A stretch of 64,000 nucleotides of DNA from Liolophura sinensis (taxonomy: Eukaryota > Mollusca > Polyplacophora > Chitonida > Chitonidae). The notes under the pieces were generated by a model. It saw only the letters and a list, made by a program, of their open reading frames with translations, was not told the origin of the DNA and did not search any database. Shown one piece after another: positions 12,090 through 25,300 of the stretch. The position numbers were made by a program, and so were the translations under genes. The DNA is taken from the NCBI RefSeq assembly GCF_032854445.1, contig NC_088300.1, positions 3,720,001 to 3,784,000 on the forward strand, given 5' to 3'. The first letter of the stretch is position 1. The number at the start of each line of letters is the position of its first letter.

Positions 12090-12765
12090 AACTTTCACTG
12101 CGTAGTTGTGGTTACGCTTTCACCTGTTGGGCGGTTTGTTAGTGTTCACAGCCTGATTGTGGTTACACTTTCTCCGTTCTGAAAGCTTCTTTGTTCTCAC
12201 GTCCTGGTTGTGGTTACGCCTTCATCCGTTCTGAAACCTGGTTGGTTCTCTCAGCCTGGTTGTGGTTACACTTTCATCTGTTGAAGAGCTTGTTAGCGTT
12301 CACCTCCTGCTTTTGGTTACACTTCCTTCTGTTGTGCAGCGTGGTAGTGTTCACAGTCTGGTTGTGGTTGCACTTTCATCCGTTCTGAAACCTTGTTGGT
12401 TGTCACAGCCTGGTTGTGGTTACGCTTCCATCCGTTCGGAAAGCTTGTTGATTCTCACAACCTGGTTGTGGTTACGCTTTCATCCGTTCTAAAAGCTTGT
12501 TATCGTTCACATCCTAGTTGTGGTTACGCTTTCATCCATTGCAGAGCTTGTTATCGTTCACAGCCTGGTTGTGGTTACGCTTTCATCCGTTGCAGAGCTT
12601 GTTAGCGTTCACAGCCTGGTTGTGGTTACGCTTTCATCTCCTGTAGAGCATGTTAGCATTCACAACCTGGTTGTGGTTGCGCTTTCATTCGTTCAGAAAG
12701 CTTGTTGGTTCTCACAGTCTGGCTGTTGTAACACTTTCGTCCGTTCTGAAAACTTGTCTTCACAG
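12090..12765 (+). repeat. Minisatellite, about 51-bp unit, about 13 copies
   Basis: Consensus includes GTTCACAGCCTGGTTGTGGT and TACGCTTTCATCCGTT. Copies differ by several bases each, so the array is old. It is not near a gene I recognise. Confidence 0.9.
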
Positions 12766-12769
12766 ATAC

Positions 12770-14935
12770 TTCACAACATACTGGTGGAAGACAAGTGGTA
12801 TTCATCCGATCTTTCGACCGCTTATTCAGCACCAATGCCCGACAAGGAGCAGGGAAAACAAAAAAATCCTTTGCTGCAAGACCAGATATTTTGATTTGAC
12901 TTACACGCACACACGTTGTACCTACTCAACATAAGCAGTAATCACATAATTCATTTTTAGGGAGCTTTAGTCAAAATTTAAAAATTGGACACTTCAAAAT
13001 TCCTCCAAGCCTAGCGAAAAAACGATATTTTGATCTCTCCTAAAGTCTTTATGATCATACAGCACTGTCATAGTGGAGTTTCCTCGAATAATAAAGTCGC
13101 ATACTCGAGGTGAAGAAACTAAGCGATTCTCTCCATATCGGTAGTGACAGAAAATCTTTCAACTTGCCGTGCTCTATATCCTATTTACTGTAACGGTGAC
13201 AAACAGGGAAGAAAGGTCGAACATACACATAGTTCACCAAAGCATCACGGCCTGCTATGTAAGCCATCCCAGCAAAATAGTTCGCGTAAAGTGCTACGGG
13301 ACTAACCAGCTGGGAATTTAAGTCCACGCTTCTACCACTACCACGCCGCGGTAGATAGCGCTTATATACTATTACAAATGTTGCAAAGGCCCTAAAACAA
13401 TGAGAGCAGAGGAGTGTGAAAATTCCATCTAAGGCTGAAATTGAATCCGCATCTTGTGCGCCTGGTGTTTAGGTGTCACACCTGTTACTCACCTATACAA
13501 ATTCCTCCCAGACGTATCCAAATGGAGGCATTCATCTTCTCCTTTGGGCAAATTCATAACTCATATCTCATACACCGAAGGATAAAAAAAGCGAATGATC
13601 AGGGTTAGAACTCTTTATCTACCTGTTTTCCAAAGTGACTTCATTAATTCACTGTACTGTGAAGGATGCCTTAGCGACTTGTCAAAATATGTCAAAACTG
13701 ATAACATTATGAAGTTTATGGTTTACATATGAATATAAACGCTAACTAAAAGGAAACTTTGACAGCACACTGAATTATATACCTGAAAGTTGCAGTAAAA
13801 ATCTTTATCTAGTTAACGTCAATCTTCAGAAGGTAAATTAAAAACAGTGCCTTTTTTTCAAACAAAAATTGGCGTTTTGAATCCGAACTGCATTTTTGGC
13901 AGGCCATTACTAATTAACCAAATTTTCTACGCTCAGTCATGTTAACTTTTAAGGGCGCTCTGACCATGTTCTATACCTCTGATTGGGAAATTTAAAAGAA
14001 TTGTGCTGGAATCTGCATTTTCTTACCGTACCTCTTTGAAGATCCCCGCCTTACTGTACCTGGTCCTTTATCTACTCCTACAACACATTCATCTAGTCTT
14101 GGAAATATTCATCTACTCTATTAACATTCTCATATAATCTTATAAACAAATTTGTCTACTCTTCTAAAGACTTCCTTTTAGTCTCATAAAACATTCAATT
14201 AATCTTATATATATATTCATATACTCTTATGAACAAATTTATCTACTCTTCCAAAGACATTAGTCAACAAGTTCCTATATTACAATGAAGACATTATAAG
14301 CACCAAAGTCATTTACATAAATCTTCTTCTGTGGTTTCACTGTACCTGTTGCAAACATATTCATGGTTTCTTATTATACAGATAAGCATTCTTCTGAAGA
14401 ATATGTCATCGCCAAGGTTTAAAGCCTTCATCTAGTCTCAGGGGCACAACCATATACTGTATTTACAGACATTAACGTTTTGCCGAGAAAAGAATGGACA
14501 CATACATGTATATTCTGACATACACATCACGACAAGCCGAATGTGAATAACATATCCCAGGCTCTTTGCTGAAGGCTTCCCCAATGAACATTTTATCACC
14601 CCCAACATTCTCTTTTAGAATTGCATACCCTGCAAACAGAATGTTGGGTAGCATACAATTTTCGCGGGCCCATCACCTTGCCCGAAGCTGAAAAAAATTC
14701 CAAACATGGCAGACATCGTCCGAGTTGCCCGATTCGAATGACTAAATGGCTGGATTACTGTTGAAAGACGGTTTACCAATGCTGGCTTTGACATATTACA
14801 TTTCGGGTGTTTAGGGAATCGGTGGAAAGCAAAAAGAAGGTAGGGTTTGAGACGGGTTTTTTTTTAGTGAAACTGTCTGTGTGGAAGTCTATTTTGATCG
14901 AAGCTGGGCGTTACGGTAGGAACGTCCAGCTTAGC
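12770..14935. other. AT-rich intergenic DNA
   Basis: At about 14080-14260 phrases such as ATTCATCTAGTCTT, TTTGTCTACTCTTC and ATTCATATACTCTT recur as a very degenerate tandem pattern. No gene is seen. Confidence 0.45.
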
Positions 14936-14939
14936 TTTG

Positions 14940-15480
14940 GGCTAGTCGTCCTTCGATACGTCCATCGTTGTGCCCACCACATCGTTAAGCATGGTTGCAG
15001 ACAGGACGTTATGCGCTCTGCACACTAGTGGCGAAATGTACTGTTTACATACGAATCTCGCACGTTTCCACCTTTGCCTGTCAACGTATGTATCGATGCT
15101 GGTGTGAACGTTTCTTTGACGCCTTTGTTGTCGAGAGAAACCCTTTGATGGTGTCTTGTCGACGGTAACTTGAATGCTGCAGTTTACCGAGACCAGATCT
15201 TTCTGCCCGTTGTAACCGTCGTACCTTTCCTGCAGCGTCACGGCCCCGGAATCACATTTCAGCAGGACAATGCTCGTCCCTAAACGGGTCGGGTGACAAG
15301 AGTAAACAACTTTCGTGTGAACCCTGGGTCTACAAATTCACCTGATTTAGCACGGTTTGAACACGTTTGGGACGAAACGGACCGACGCTTGAGACGCCAA
15401 CGAGGTCAGCGTCAACACGTTGACTCAATGGCTTGGGGATCTGGGCGGAGATTCCGCAAGCACTCCTACTTCGTCTCGTG
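14940..15480 (+). pseudogene. Second Tc1-like transposase relic
   Basis: Fragments in changing frames: RMYRCWCERFFDAFVVERN, VDGNLNAAVYRDQIFLP, ITFQQDNARP followed by a stop, then SPDLARFEHVWDETDRRLR. These match the central and C-terminal part of Tc1-like enzymes, with the usual PIEHVWDE changed to RFEHVWDE. I found no terminal repeats. It differs from the copy at 3164-4673, so two Tc1 lineages are present. Confidence 0.7.
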
Positions 15481-15639
15481 ACTTCAATGAGACGGAGACG
15501 CACAGGAACACACCCATTACTGACCTTGGCAACCTTCATTTTGACTCTTCCTCCGTCAATGATCTTGAAAACACGTTAGCGACATATGTATGCTTGGGCT
15601 TTTATGTCCTACTTTTTTCAATCATATGACTACGAGGAG

Positions 15640-15790
15640 TCATTAGGAGTCTACATATACTGCGTCGGCTTGTGGCAGGGCGACTCCATGCCGCCAAAGT
15701 ACTGACGCATCATCCCAAAGACACCAGACATGACACCCCACTCAGTCACATTATAATGACACTGGGGCAACCAGTGCTGAGCGCCCTTTG
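15640..15790. repeat. Possible SINE fragment
   Basis: TGGCAGGGCGACTCCATGCC and CAGTCACATTATAATGACAC followed by CAACCAGTGCTGAGCGCC resemble the body of family B-type SINEs in molluscs. The ends are unclear. Confidence 0.35.
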
Positions 15791-16149
15791 TTGTCTGCTA
15801 ATTGACAATAGGTTGTTCTTCAACCACGGATAGAAAAAAGACAGTATGTATACGAATATGGAAGAACAATATATTTGGATCTACGCATAGTTACTTTGTA
15901 GAGTGAGTATACATGTATAAGCATCCCAAATGCTAGAGGCATCCACATATAATTTACCATCATTAGAAAGGGTGCAAGCTGATATCTCTACAATATCCCT
16001 CCTACCTACCTATAAATATTCCGCTACATCATGGCAAGTGATTTAAGCAAAACTCTTTCACTTATAACCTGGCAAATGCCTTGTGGAAAATGTTCACATA
16101 GTCATCATCAAGATTTCCAATCCATTTCTAACAGATTCAATATGACAAA

Positions 16150-16155
16150 TTTATT
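16150..16155 (-). promoter_or_regulatory. Polyadenylation signal AATAAA of CMTR1
   Basis: AATAAA on the minus strand about 30 bp after the CMTR1 stop codon. This implies a very short 3' UTR if used; no transcript data can be seen here. Confidence 0.5.
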
Positions 16156-16186
16156 TACACAGTCTGCAGATCCGGTTTTATTCATC

Positions 16187-16322
16187 TCAGTGAGGTATTT
16201 TTCTGACAATGAAACTCAGGATGTGTTCTTTGGAAACTTTATTATGGTCTTGTTCATCCTGTGAATCATGAACTTTGACTCCTGACTCCCAGGCCCAGTA
16301 GAAACTCTTCTGTTTGCAGTCC
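16187..16322 (-). CDS. CMTR1: CMTR1 coding exon 21 (C-terminus and stop)
   Basis: Acceptor [23 protein letters not shown] and [14 protein letters not shown] match the conserved C-terminus; TGA is at 16187-16189. Confidence 0.95.
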
Positions 16323-19300
16323 CTGTGGAGGTAAGAAAATAAAACAGCATCAATCCCAAGCTTTTGGAATGACACAATGGCTTACTGACAAGAAATCATG
16401 CTCACTTCCTCTTTCTTAATAAAAGCAAAATTGTTTTAAAAACTGCACCAGAATTCTAGTTTAGACGTATCTTGGGAAAATGTCATTCAGTAACAAAATG
16501 ATGATTTGGTTTGGGGAGGAGGATGACATCCTACTGGGAAAATGCAAATTAAAAACCGGAAGTAGTTGTTTATGGCCTTAGTTTGCAGCCAAAAATGCAC
16601 TTTTTGGGCGAATTTTTAGGACAAAATATAGCAATTTGTTACTGTTCGCCTGTTACTTGCCTATCATAATGACTTACAGACAAGACGATGAAACAAGATA
16701 CTGCACAATTGTGGGACATAACCTATGCAACTGAACAAGATCAGCTGTCCATACAGACTCACCTCACAGAGGCCACAGAGTCAGGTGGGCACTCAAACAA
16801 TGACTGACGAGTCATTGAATTGTAGAAATACTTTCTGTTCTGAGAATGACTGAATGCCATAAACCATGGGTCTGAAAAAATGAATCAAAGAATCTGTAGA
16901 GAATGTTTGTAAAGTCCACCTATTAAATTATTACCACCTCTGTCCAAATTAAAGCATCTAATTATTATAACGTTTCAAGTAATTTGCAAATCCAACCTTC
17001 ATCATGAACAGAAAGCGTCTAGACAATTGTCTTTGTTTATCTTAGCCATATTTCAAACTTTTACTCACAAAATAAAGTAAATACACTTTAACATATAAGA
17101 TGTAATTAATACTATTCAATTTATTTCTTGACTTGATTGGTGTTTTATGCTGTACTCAATGCACTAACTCACAGGTTATATTCATGACACTTTACGCTGT
17201 ACTCAATGCACTAACTCACAGGCTATACTCCTGAAACTTATGCTGTACTCAATGCACTAACTCACAGGCTATATTCACGACACTTTACGCTGTACTCAAT
17301 GCACTAACTCACAGGCTATATTCTTGACACTTTACGCTGTACTCAATGCACTAACTCACAGGCTATATTCTTGACACTTTATGCTGTACTCAATGCACTA
17401 ATTCACAGGCTATATTCTTGACACTTTACGCTGTACTCAATGCACTAACTCACAGGCTATATCCTTGACACTTTACGCTGTACTCAATGCACATACTCAC
17501 AGGCTATATTCTTGACACTTTACGCCATGCTCAATGCACTAACTCACAGGCTATATTCTTGACACTTTACGCTGTACTCAATGCACTAACTCACAGGCTA
17601 TATTCTTGACACTTTTTCTCACAGACAAAATTAACAGGCTTTGACTCAGAGAATGTGCATGTATTGAATATACTTTAACCCATAATATATAATGAATACA
17701 CTTTTACTTAGAGATAAAGCAAATTTACTCAAAGACAAACTGTAAATGTCTGACATTCTGCTTTAAAATGACCACTTTTGAAGTCGCATGACCAACCTCA
17801 TTGTACACTTCTGTCATACCTTTGACAAATTTGATAATGTGAACACCTGCCGGATGAGAAAAGACGCCTTCCTCTGACTGGAAACAAAGTCGCTCTAAAC
17901 CATGGGAACCTTTGACCTTCTTCATCTCTAACCTGTATAGACATCACGGAAATAGGGAACACTGAGCTAGAGTATGGACCATGAGCCTACTGATCACTGA
18001 TCAGTAATCTTCTTGATACAACATCTCTGGTCAATAGTATACATTGCTGAGTTGCAAAAGTCACCCGTCTCAAAGCTATTTGTATTTTAGTTCAATTAAA
18101 TCAAGCGACTGTCTCGGTTTAGAAACACCTGTTTCATATCCACAAAGCTTGTCTGCTAGTCTCAAAGACAAGCAGTTGGCTAACACTATGCTGAAGAAAA
18201 CTGAAAACCTCAACTAAAACACACTTTCATAACACGGTGATGTTGATATGCAATGTTAAGGAGTGGAAAATCCCAAATGTCACCACTGTCTACTTTTGAC
18301 ATAACTTACTACATGTACATCAATTCTTGGTAACTTTTCTTGTTCATCAGATCCTTTTAGGCCATTAAAACCAGAACAATGTCATTAATAAGACTGAATA
18401 AAAGCCGGCCAATAGGGACACGCATTTGATGAGACAATAACCATGTTCACATGTAAACCAGTACCTGTTGAAAATATTGTGGATTTCTTCAAATTTGAAC
18501 AGGTCTGGAACTTTGACTAGGCAGAGGTTTGGTTTGGTGGGTTTGTTTATGGCCTTTACAAACAAACGCAGTCTGTCTATCCTACAAGAGAACGAAACAT
18601 CCTTGACTGCATCAAAATGTGACACTATTTCCTTGCTATTGTTTGCCACACTTGAAAGTCCTTTATTCTTTAATAGGCTTTCAGATTAAAGAAATAACGT
18701 TTCTAAAAAGCTGGTGCTTTGCCTACAATTTATAATTTGAAAATTTCTTGCTGTTTTTCGCACATCATTTCTATTCTATAACTTGCATGCTATTATACAA
18801 ATACAAATATTATAAAAATACTGCGTTTCCCACTTTTCCATGTTGCGATAGGCCGGTCTGTATATCTCCTTTTTGGGTCGAAATACTTTATATTTCATTG
18901 TTTTATATTCATTGTTTGCTTTACTCCTTTTCCTTCTTAAGCATACGCGAATAATGCATCTGTATCAATAAACACTCAGCCCATGATATGACTGCTACCT
19001 CCAGATCATGAGACCTCTATACAATGGGATCAATTGTGCCAACAAATGCTGTTGGAACTAGAACTGTAACTAGAATTCCAATGTAAGTACATTGTAGACA
19101 GTCACTGGTAGACCATTGGCTTACTAGTACCTTTCTTGAAATGGCAGGTTCTGTATACATTCTCCACACAAGAAGTACCCATCTAACACATGGACTGTGC
19201 ATATCTTCCGCTGAGCTCTTGCCTGATTCAACAACAACAACAAACAGCTATGCACATTCTTGAACATGGACAAATGTCATATTTTTTACATATCCACAAG

Positions 19301-22300
19301 AATGTAGCTGTATCTTCTGTTTGCATGAAGATTTGGGGGAAAATATGTAGAAAGAAAAACACTTGCAGCTGTAATGGACTTGCTGTAAACATAAACCTCC
19401 CAATAAAGTAAATTAAAATACTGGCTTTTGACTTTGCTGTCAAAACCGTTCAATTAAAACACAACAATTTGGACAGTATACAACAAACGTGAGTATATTA
19501 AGTATCTTAAAACCTTTACCTCTCCCCTGAACTCCTGGCAGACCTCGGCCTCTAACAGCGTGTCTGCTGGGAGCTCAATCCTTGCCTTCAAATCACTGTC
19601 CTCAATTTTCCTCCATCTCTTTCCCCCGTCCAGCTCATACTGGAATGTTTGACCTTTCTGCAAACACAAGACCCGTGAGAACACAAGATACAATGGGCAG
19701 GATGGACTGCATTCACACACAAGATACATGTGGACTATGGGCAGGATGGACTACATTCACAAACAAAAGATACATGTGGACAATGGGCAGGATGTACTGC
19801 ATTCACAAACGCAAGATACATGTGGACAATGGGCAGGATGGACTGCATTCACACACAACATACATGTGGACAATGGGCAGGATGGACTACATTCACAAAA
19901 CCAAGATACGTGGACAATGGGCAGGATGGACTGCATTCACAAACACAAGATACATGTGGACAATGGGCAGGATGGACTACATTTACAAACAAAAGATACA
20001 TGTGGACAATGGGCAGGATGGACTACATTCACAAACACAAGATACATGTGGACACTGGGCAGGATGAACTACATTTACAAACAAAAGATACATGTGGACA
20101 ATGGGCAGGATGGACTGCATTCACACACAAGATACATGTGGACAATGGGCAGGATGGACTGCATTCACACACAACATACATGTGGACAATGGGCAGGATG
20201 GACAGCATTCACAAACAAAAGATACATGTGGACAATGGGCAGGATGGACTACATTCACAAACACAAGATACACATGGACAATGTACAGGATGGACTGCAT
20301 TCACACACAAGATACATGTGGACAATGGACAGGATGGACTGCATTCACACACAACATACATGTGGACAATGGGCAGGATGGACAGCATTCACAAACAAAA
20401 GATACATGTGGACAATGGGCAGGATGGACTACATTCACAAACAAAAGATACATGTGGACAATGGGCAGGATGGGCTACATTCACAAACACAAGATACACA
20501 TGGACAATGTACAGGATGGACAGCATTCACACACAAGATACATGTGGACAATGGGCAGGATGGACAGCATTCACAAACAAAAGATACATGTGGACAATGG
20601 GCAGGATGGACTACATTCACAAACACAAGATACATGTGGACAATGGGCAGGATGGACTGCATTCACAAACACAAGATACACATGGACAATGGGCAGGATG
20701 GACAGCATTCACAAACACAAGACACACCTGGACACTGGGCAGGATGGACTACATTTACAAACAAAAAATACACATGGACAATGGGCAAGATGGACTACAT
20801 TCACAAACACAAGATACACATGGACAATGGGCAGGATGGACAGCATTCACACACAAGATACATGTGGACAATGGGCAGGATGGACTACATTCACAAACAC
20901 AAGATACATGTGGACAATGGGCAGGATGGACTACATTCACAAACACAAGATACATGTGGACAATGTGCAGGATGGACTACATTCACTAACACAAGATACA
21001 CATGGACAATGGGCAGGATGGACAGCATTCACAAACACAAGACACACCTGGACACTGGGCAGGATGGACTACATTTACTAACAAAAAATACACATGGACA
21101 ATGGGCAAGATGGACTACATTCACAAACACAAGATACACATGGACAATGGGCAGGATAAACAGCATTCACAAACACAAGATACATGTGGACAATGGGCAG
21201 GATGGACTACATTCACAAACACAAGATACATGTGGACAATGGGCAGGATGGACTACATTCACAAACACAAGATACATGTGGACAATGGGCAGGATGGACT
21301 GCATTCACAAACACAAGACACATGTGGACAATGGGCAGGATGGATTACATTTACAAACACAAGATACATGTGGACAATGGGCAGGATGGACTACATTCAC
21401 AAACACAAGATACATGTGGACAATGGGCAGGATGGACAGCATTCACAAACACAAGATACATGTGGACAATGGGCATCATGTTACTCAGTTTGGCTTCATA
21501 CAGACTATTTCATGGGCCATTTGGGCTGTGCACTGATTCAACTACATCCAGTCTGAATGGAGAAATGTAGCAGAAAAGACTAAAGTATGCATGAAAATCC
21601 CTTATTGCACTAAGTACCTGAAAGGTAGTAATTATGAAAATAATTACCTGATTATAATTAAACTTACGCATGACCAAGATTAAATTATAGGGATGATGTA
21701 TGCTAAGTTTCATGGAAACAGGTTCAGTACTTTAGGAGGAGTTCAATGGACAAAATCTGAATGCACTGAAAAGCACTTTTGTGCAATGTCCTAAATAAGA
21801 GGAAATTGTGAAAATAATGATTGAAATGTCTATAAACTTCAGCCTTCACCAGCTGATATGATAGGCAAGATGTACGCTAAGTTTCATCGAAATTGGTGCA
21901 GTAGTTTGGGAGGAGATGTATGGTAAAAAGCTCTATACATGGAAAAGCACTGTTACACAAAGTCCTAAATGGTCGTAATTATGAAAATAATTACCAATTG
22001 CCATTAAACTTAAGAATGCACAACTTCAGATGACAGGCAAGATATATGGTATGTTGCATCAAAATCGGCGCACTAGTTTGGGCGGTGATGCATGAAGAAA
22101 ATCGTGACTACAGACACATATCCCTAGTCCCAGCAGGAACACACAACACATACCCCTAGTCCCAGCAGGAACACACAACACATACCCCTAGTCCCAGCAG
22201 GAACAAACAACACACACCCCTAGTCCTAGCAGGAACACACAACACATACCCCTAGTCCCAGCAGGAACACACAACACATACCCCTAGTCCCAGCAAGAAC

Positions 22301-25300
22301 AAACAATACATACCCCTAGTCCCAGCAGGAACACACAACACATTCCCCTAGTTCCAGCAGGAACAAACAACACACACCCCTAGTCCAATCAGGAACACAC
22401 AACACATACCTCTAGTCCCAGCAGGGACAAACAACACACACCCCTAGTCCCAGCAGGAGCACACAACACATACCCCTAGTCCCAGCAGGAACAAACAACA
22501 CACACCCCTAGTCCCAGCAGGAACACACAATACACACCCCTAGTCCCAGCAGGAACACACAACACATACCCCTAGTCCAAGCAGGAACACACAACACTTA
22601 CCCCTAGTCCAAGCAGGAACACACAACACATACCCCTAGTCCCAGCAGGAACACACAACACATACCCCTAGTCCCAGCAGGAACAAACAACACATACCCC
22701 TAGTCCCAGCAGGAACACACAACACATACCCCTAGTCCCAACAGGAACAAACAACACACACCCCTAGTCCAATCAGGAACACACAACACATACATCTGGT
22801 CCCAGCAGGAACAAACAACACACACCCCTAGTCCCAGCAGGAGCACACAACACATACCTCTAGTCCCAGCAGGAACAAACAACACACACCCCTAGTCCCA
22901 GCAGGAACAAACAACACATACCCCTAGTCCAAGCAGGAACACACAACACATACCCCTAGTCCAAGAAGGAACACCCGTTTTCTGTCACAGGAAACCATAC
23001 ACCTGTAGTCAAACACACTGTTGATCTTCTCCAGACTCTTGGGGGTGAGTGGTTCACATAAAACTTCAGCATCACTCTCTGAGCACTGTCAGGATAAAAA
23101 ACAAAGACATAAACGCGTACTAAAAGTTAGAAAAACAATGAACTGACCTACTAAAAATTAAACCAACCATCAAAAAAGTGTTGGTTTAATCACGGTCTCG
23201 GAGAGGGAAGTTTGAGATTCTATAGCACAAAACATTCTTGAATACAGTAGTAAACATCAATCCTTCAATCAGTTATGAACATCTATCTACAAGCACGTAC
23301 TTGTACATAGTACCCTGAAATCCTGAAGCAACCCTGCTAACTTTTATAAATACTCAGTAACAATGAAGTTTTTCCTGATGATGGCCAAAATGTTGAATCA
23401 CAGTGAAGCTTTGAGAGTAACACTGATTGTGTATTATGTGTCATTGTAGATCAGCTACAACTGTAACTGTAAAACCCAAATGAAAAGGTATGCTTCATTA
23501 ACATTTGCGATGCCTTAATATCATTTTTAATCTGGTTTGCAAAAGATGTTGTAATAACCAAATAATCTATGGCACTGGAGGCCTTGTGTGTGTAATCTCA
23601 CCATCATCAGATGTCTGAATTTCTCGGCTGCACTCTCCCTGGCAGGTGTCGTTCTAACCTTGTCTGGCACCTAAAAAATAACATAAAATGTCTTTCCTGA
23701 ATTTTACACTACAAACACCACAAACATTGCTAAAGCTCTCTGTTCCCAGTGTTGCCCTTAATAAAAGAAAAGACCTCTGAAAATCGAAGAAGGCGTCACT
23801 AAGTTGACCACTTAAAACTGTGCATAAACATACTTTCATTAAATTTTTTTCATTAAATTTTTTTTAGATTTTTGTGAAGAGAGTTAAAGGCGCTCAAACA
23901 TTTGACTTCTAAGGCGTGCTTTATGGACCATACCATCAGAGGTTGGGAACATTTGGCTTCTAAGGCGTGCTTTATGGACCATACCATCAGAGGTTGGGAA
24001 CATTTGACTTTTAAGGCATGCTTTATGGACCATACGATCATAGGTTAGGAACATTTGACTTCTAAGGGCGTGCTTTATGGACCATACCATCAGAGGTTAG
24101 GAACATTTGACTTCTAAGGCGTGCTTTATGGACCATACCATCAGAGGTTGGGAACATTTGGCTTCTAAGGCGTGCTTTATGGACCATACCTCAGAGGTTG
24201 GGAACATTTGACTTTTAAGGCATGCTTTATGGACCATACGATCAGAGGTTAGGAACATTTGACTTCTAAGGCGTGCTTTATGGACCATACCATCAGAGGT
24301 TAGGAACATTTGGCTTCTAAGGTGGGCTTTATGGACCATACCATCAGAGGTTAGGAACATTTGACTTCTAAGGTGGGCTTTATTGACCATACCATCAGAG
24401 TTTGTTAACTCTGACGTCACAGAAAGTTTATCCAAGTCAAATCACAACACTGAATGTTGGAATAACTCGTGAGTGAAAGATTACTGAAATAATGTTACTA
24501 AAAATTCCTTCCTTCTGGGGAACATCAGGAAAAAAGGTGATCAGTTCCTATCTGCCGTCAGTACGGCTAATAAAGCTCACCCAAAATTTTTCAAACATTT
24601 TAATGCCTTTAAACACTCTCAATAAAAATGAAAGTATTTTTACGCATAGTTTTCAGCTGTCTTCATGATGAGCCTTCCTTTGTATTATAGTTATATGTAA
24701 AGTATCCTTGATGATGGATTACTTTGTATTTTAGCTTTCCTTTACTTGAACATTAATGCAGTTGTCATTATTGTTAGGTAATATATGTAAAGTATCCTTG
24801 ATGATGGATTACTTTGTATTTTAGCTTTCCTTACTTGAACATTAATGCAGTTGTCATTATTGTTAGGTAATATATGTAAAGTATCCTTGATGATGGATTA
24901 CTTTGTATTTTAGCTTTCCTTTACTTGAACATTAATGCAGTTGTCATTATTGTTAGGTAATATATGTAAAGTATCCTTGATGATGGGATTACTTTGTATT
25001 TTAGCTTTCCTTTACTTGAACATTAATGCAGTTGTCATTATTGTTAGGTAATATATGTAAAGTATCCTTGATGACGGATTATTTCAAGGCTATTTTCCAT
25101 TTTTACCTTCCATTTTTTCAGACAAGCATCTCGCGTTTCCTTCTGCCTAACTTCATGAAGATTCCTGAATGAAAAAAAAAGTGTATACTCAGTAGACATT
25201 GATTTATTTAATTCTCTGATTGGAATTTTACACATCTGTCTGAAAATATTACTGTGGCTGTGGTTGTCCATCACAAAAATGACTTTCACATTTCACCGCA

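Noticed and set aside
19582..21570. Very long plus-strand ORFs (up to 602 codons) in the 46-bp array
   Set aside because: They arise because the unit has few stops and 46 is not a multiple of three, so all frames read the same unit. They are antisense to a CMTR1 intron and have no start context or family.
24097..24435. 112-codon minus-strand ORF with repeats of [12 protein letters not shown]
   Set aside because: Translation of the 51-bp array inside the foldback element.
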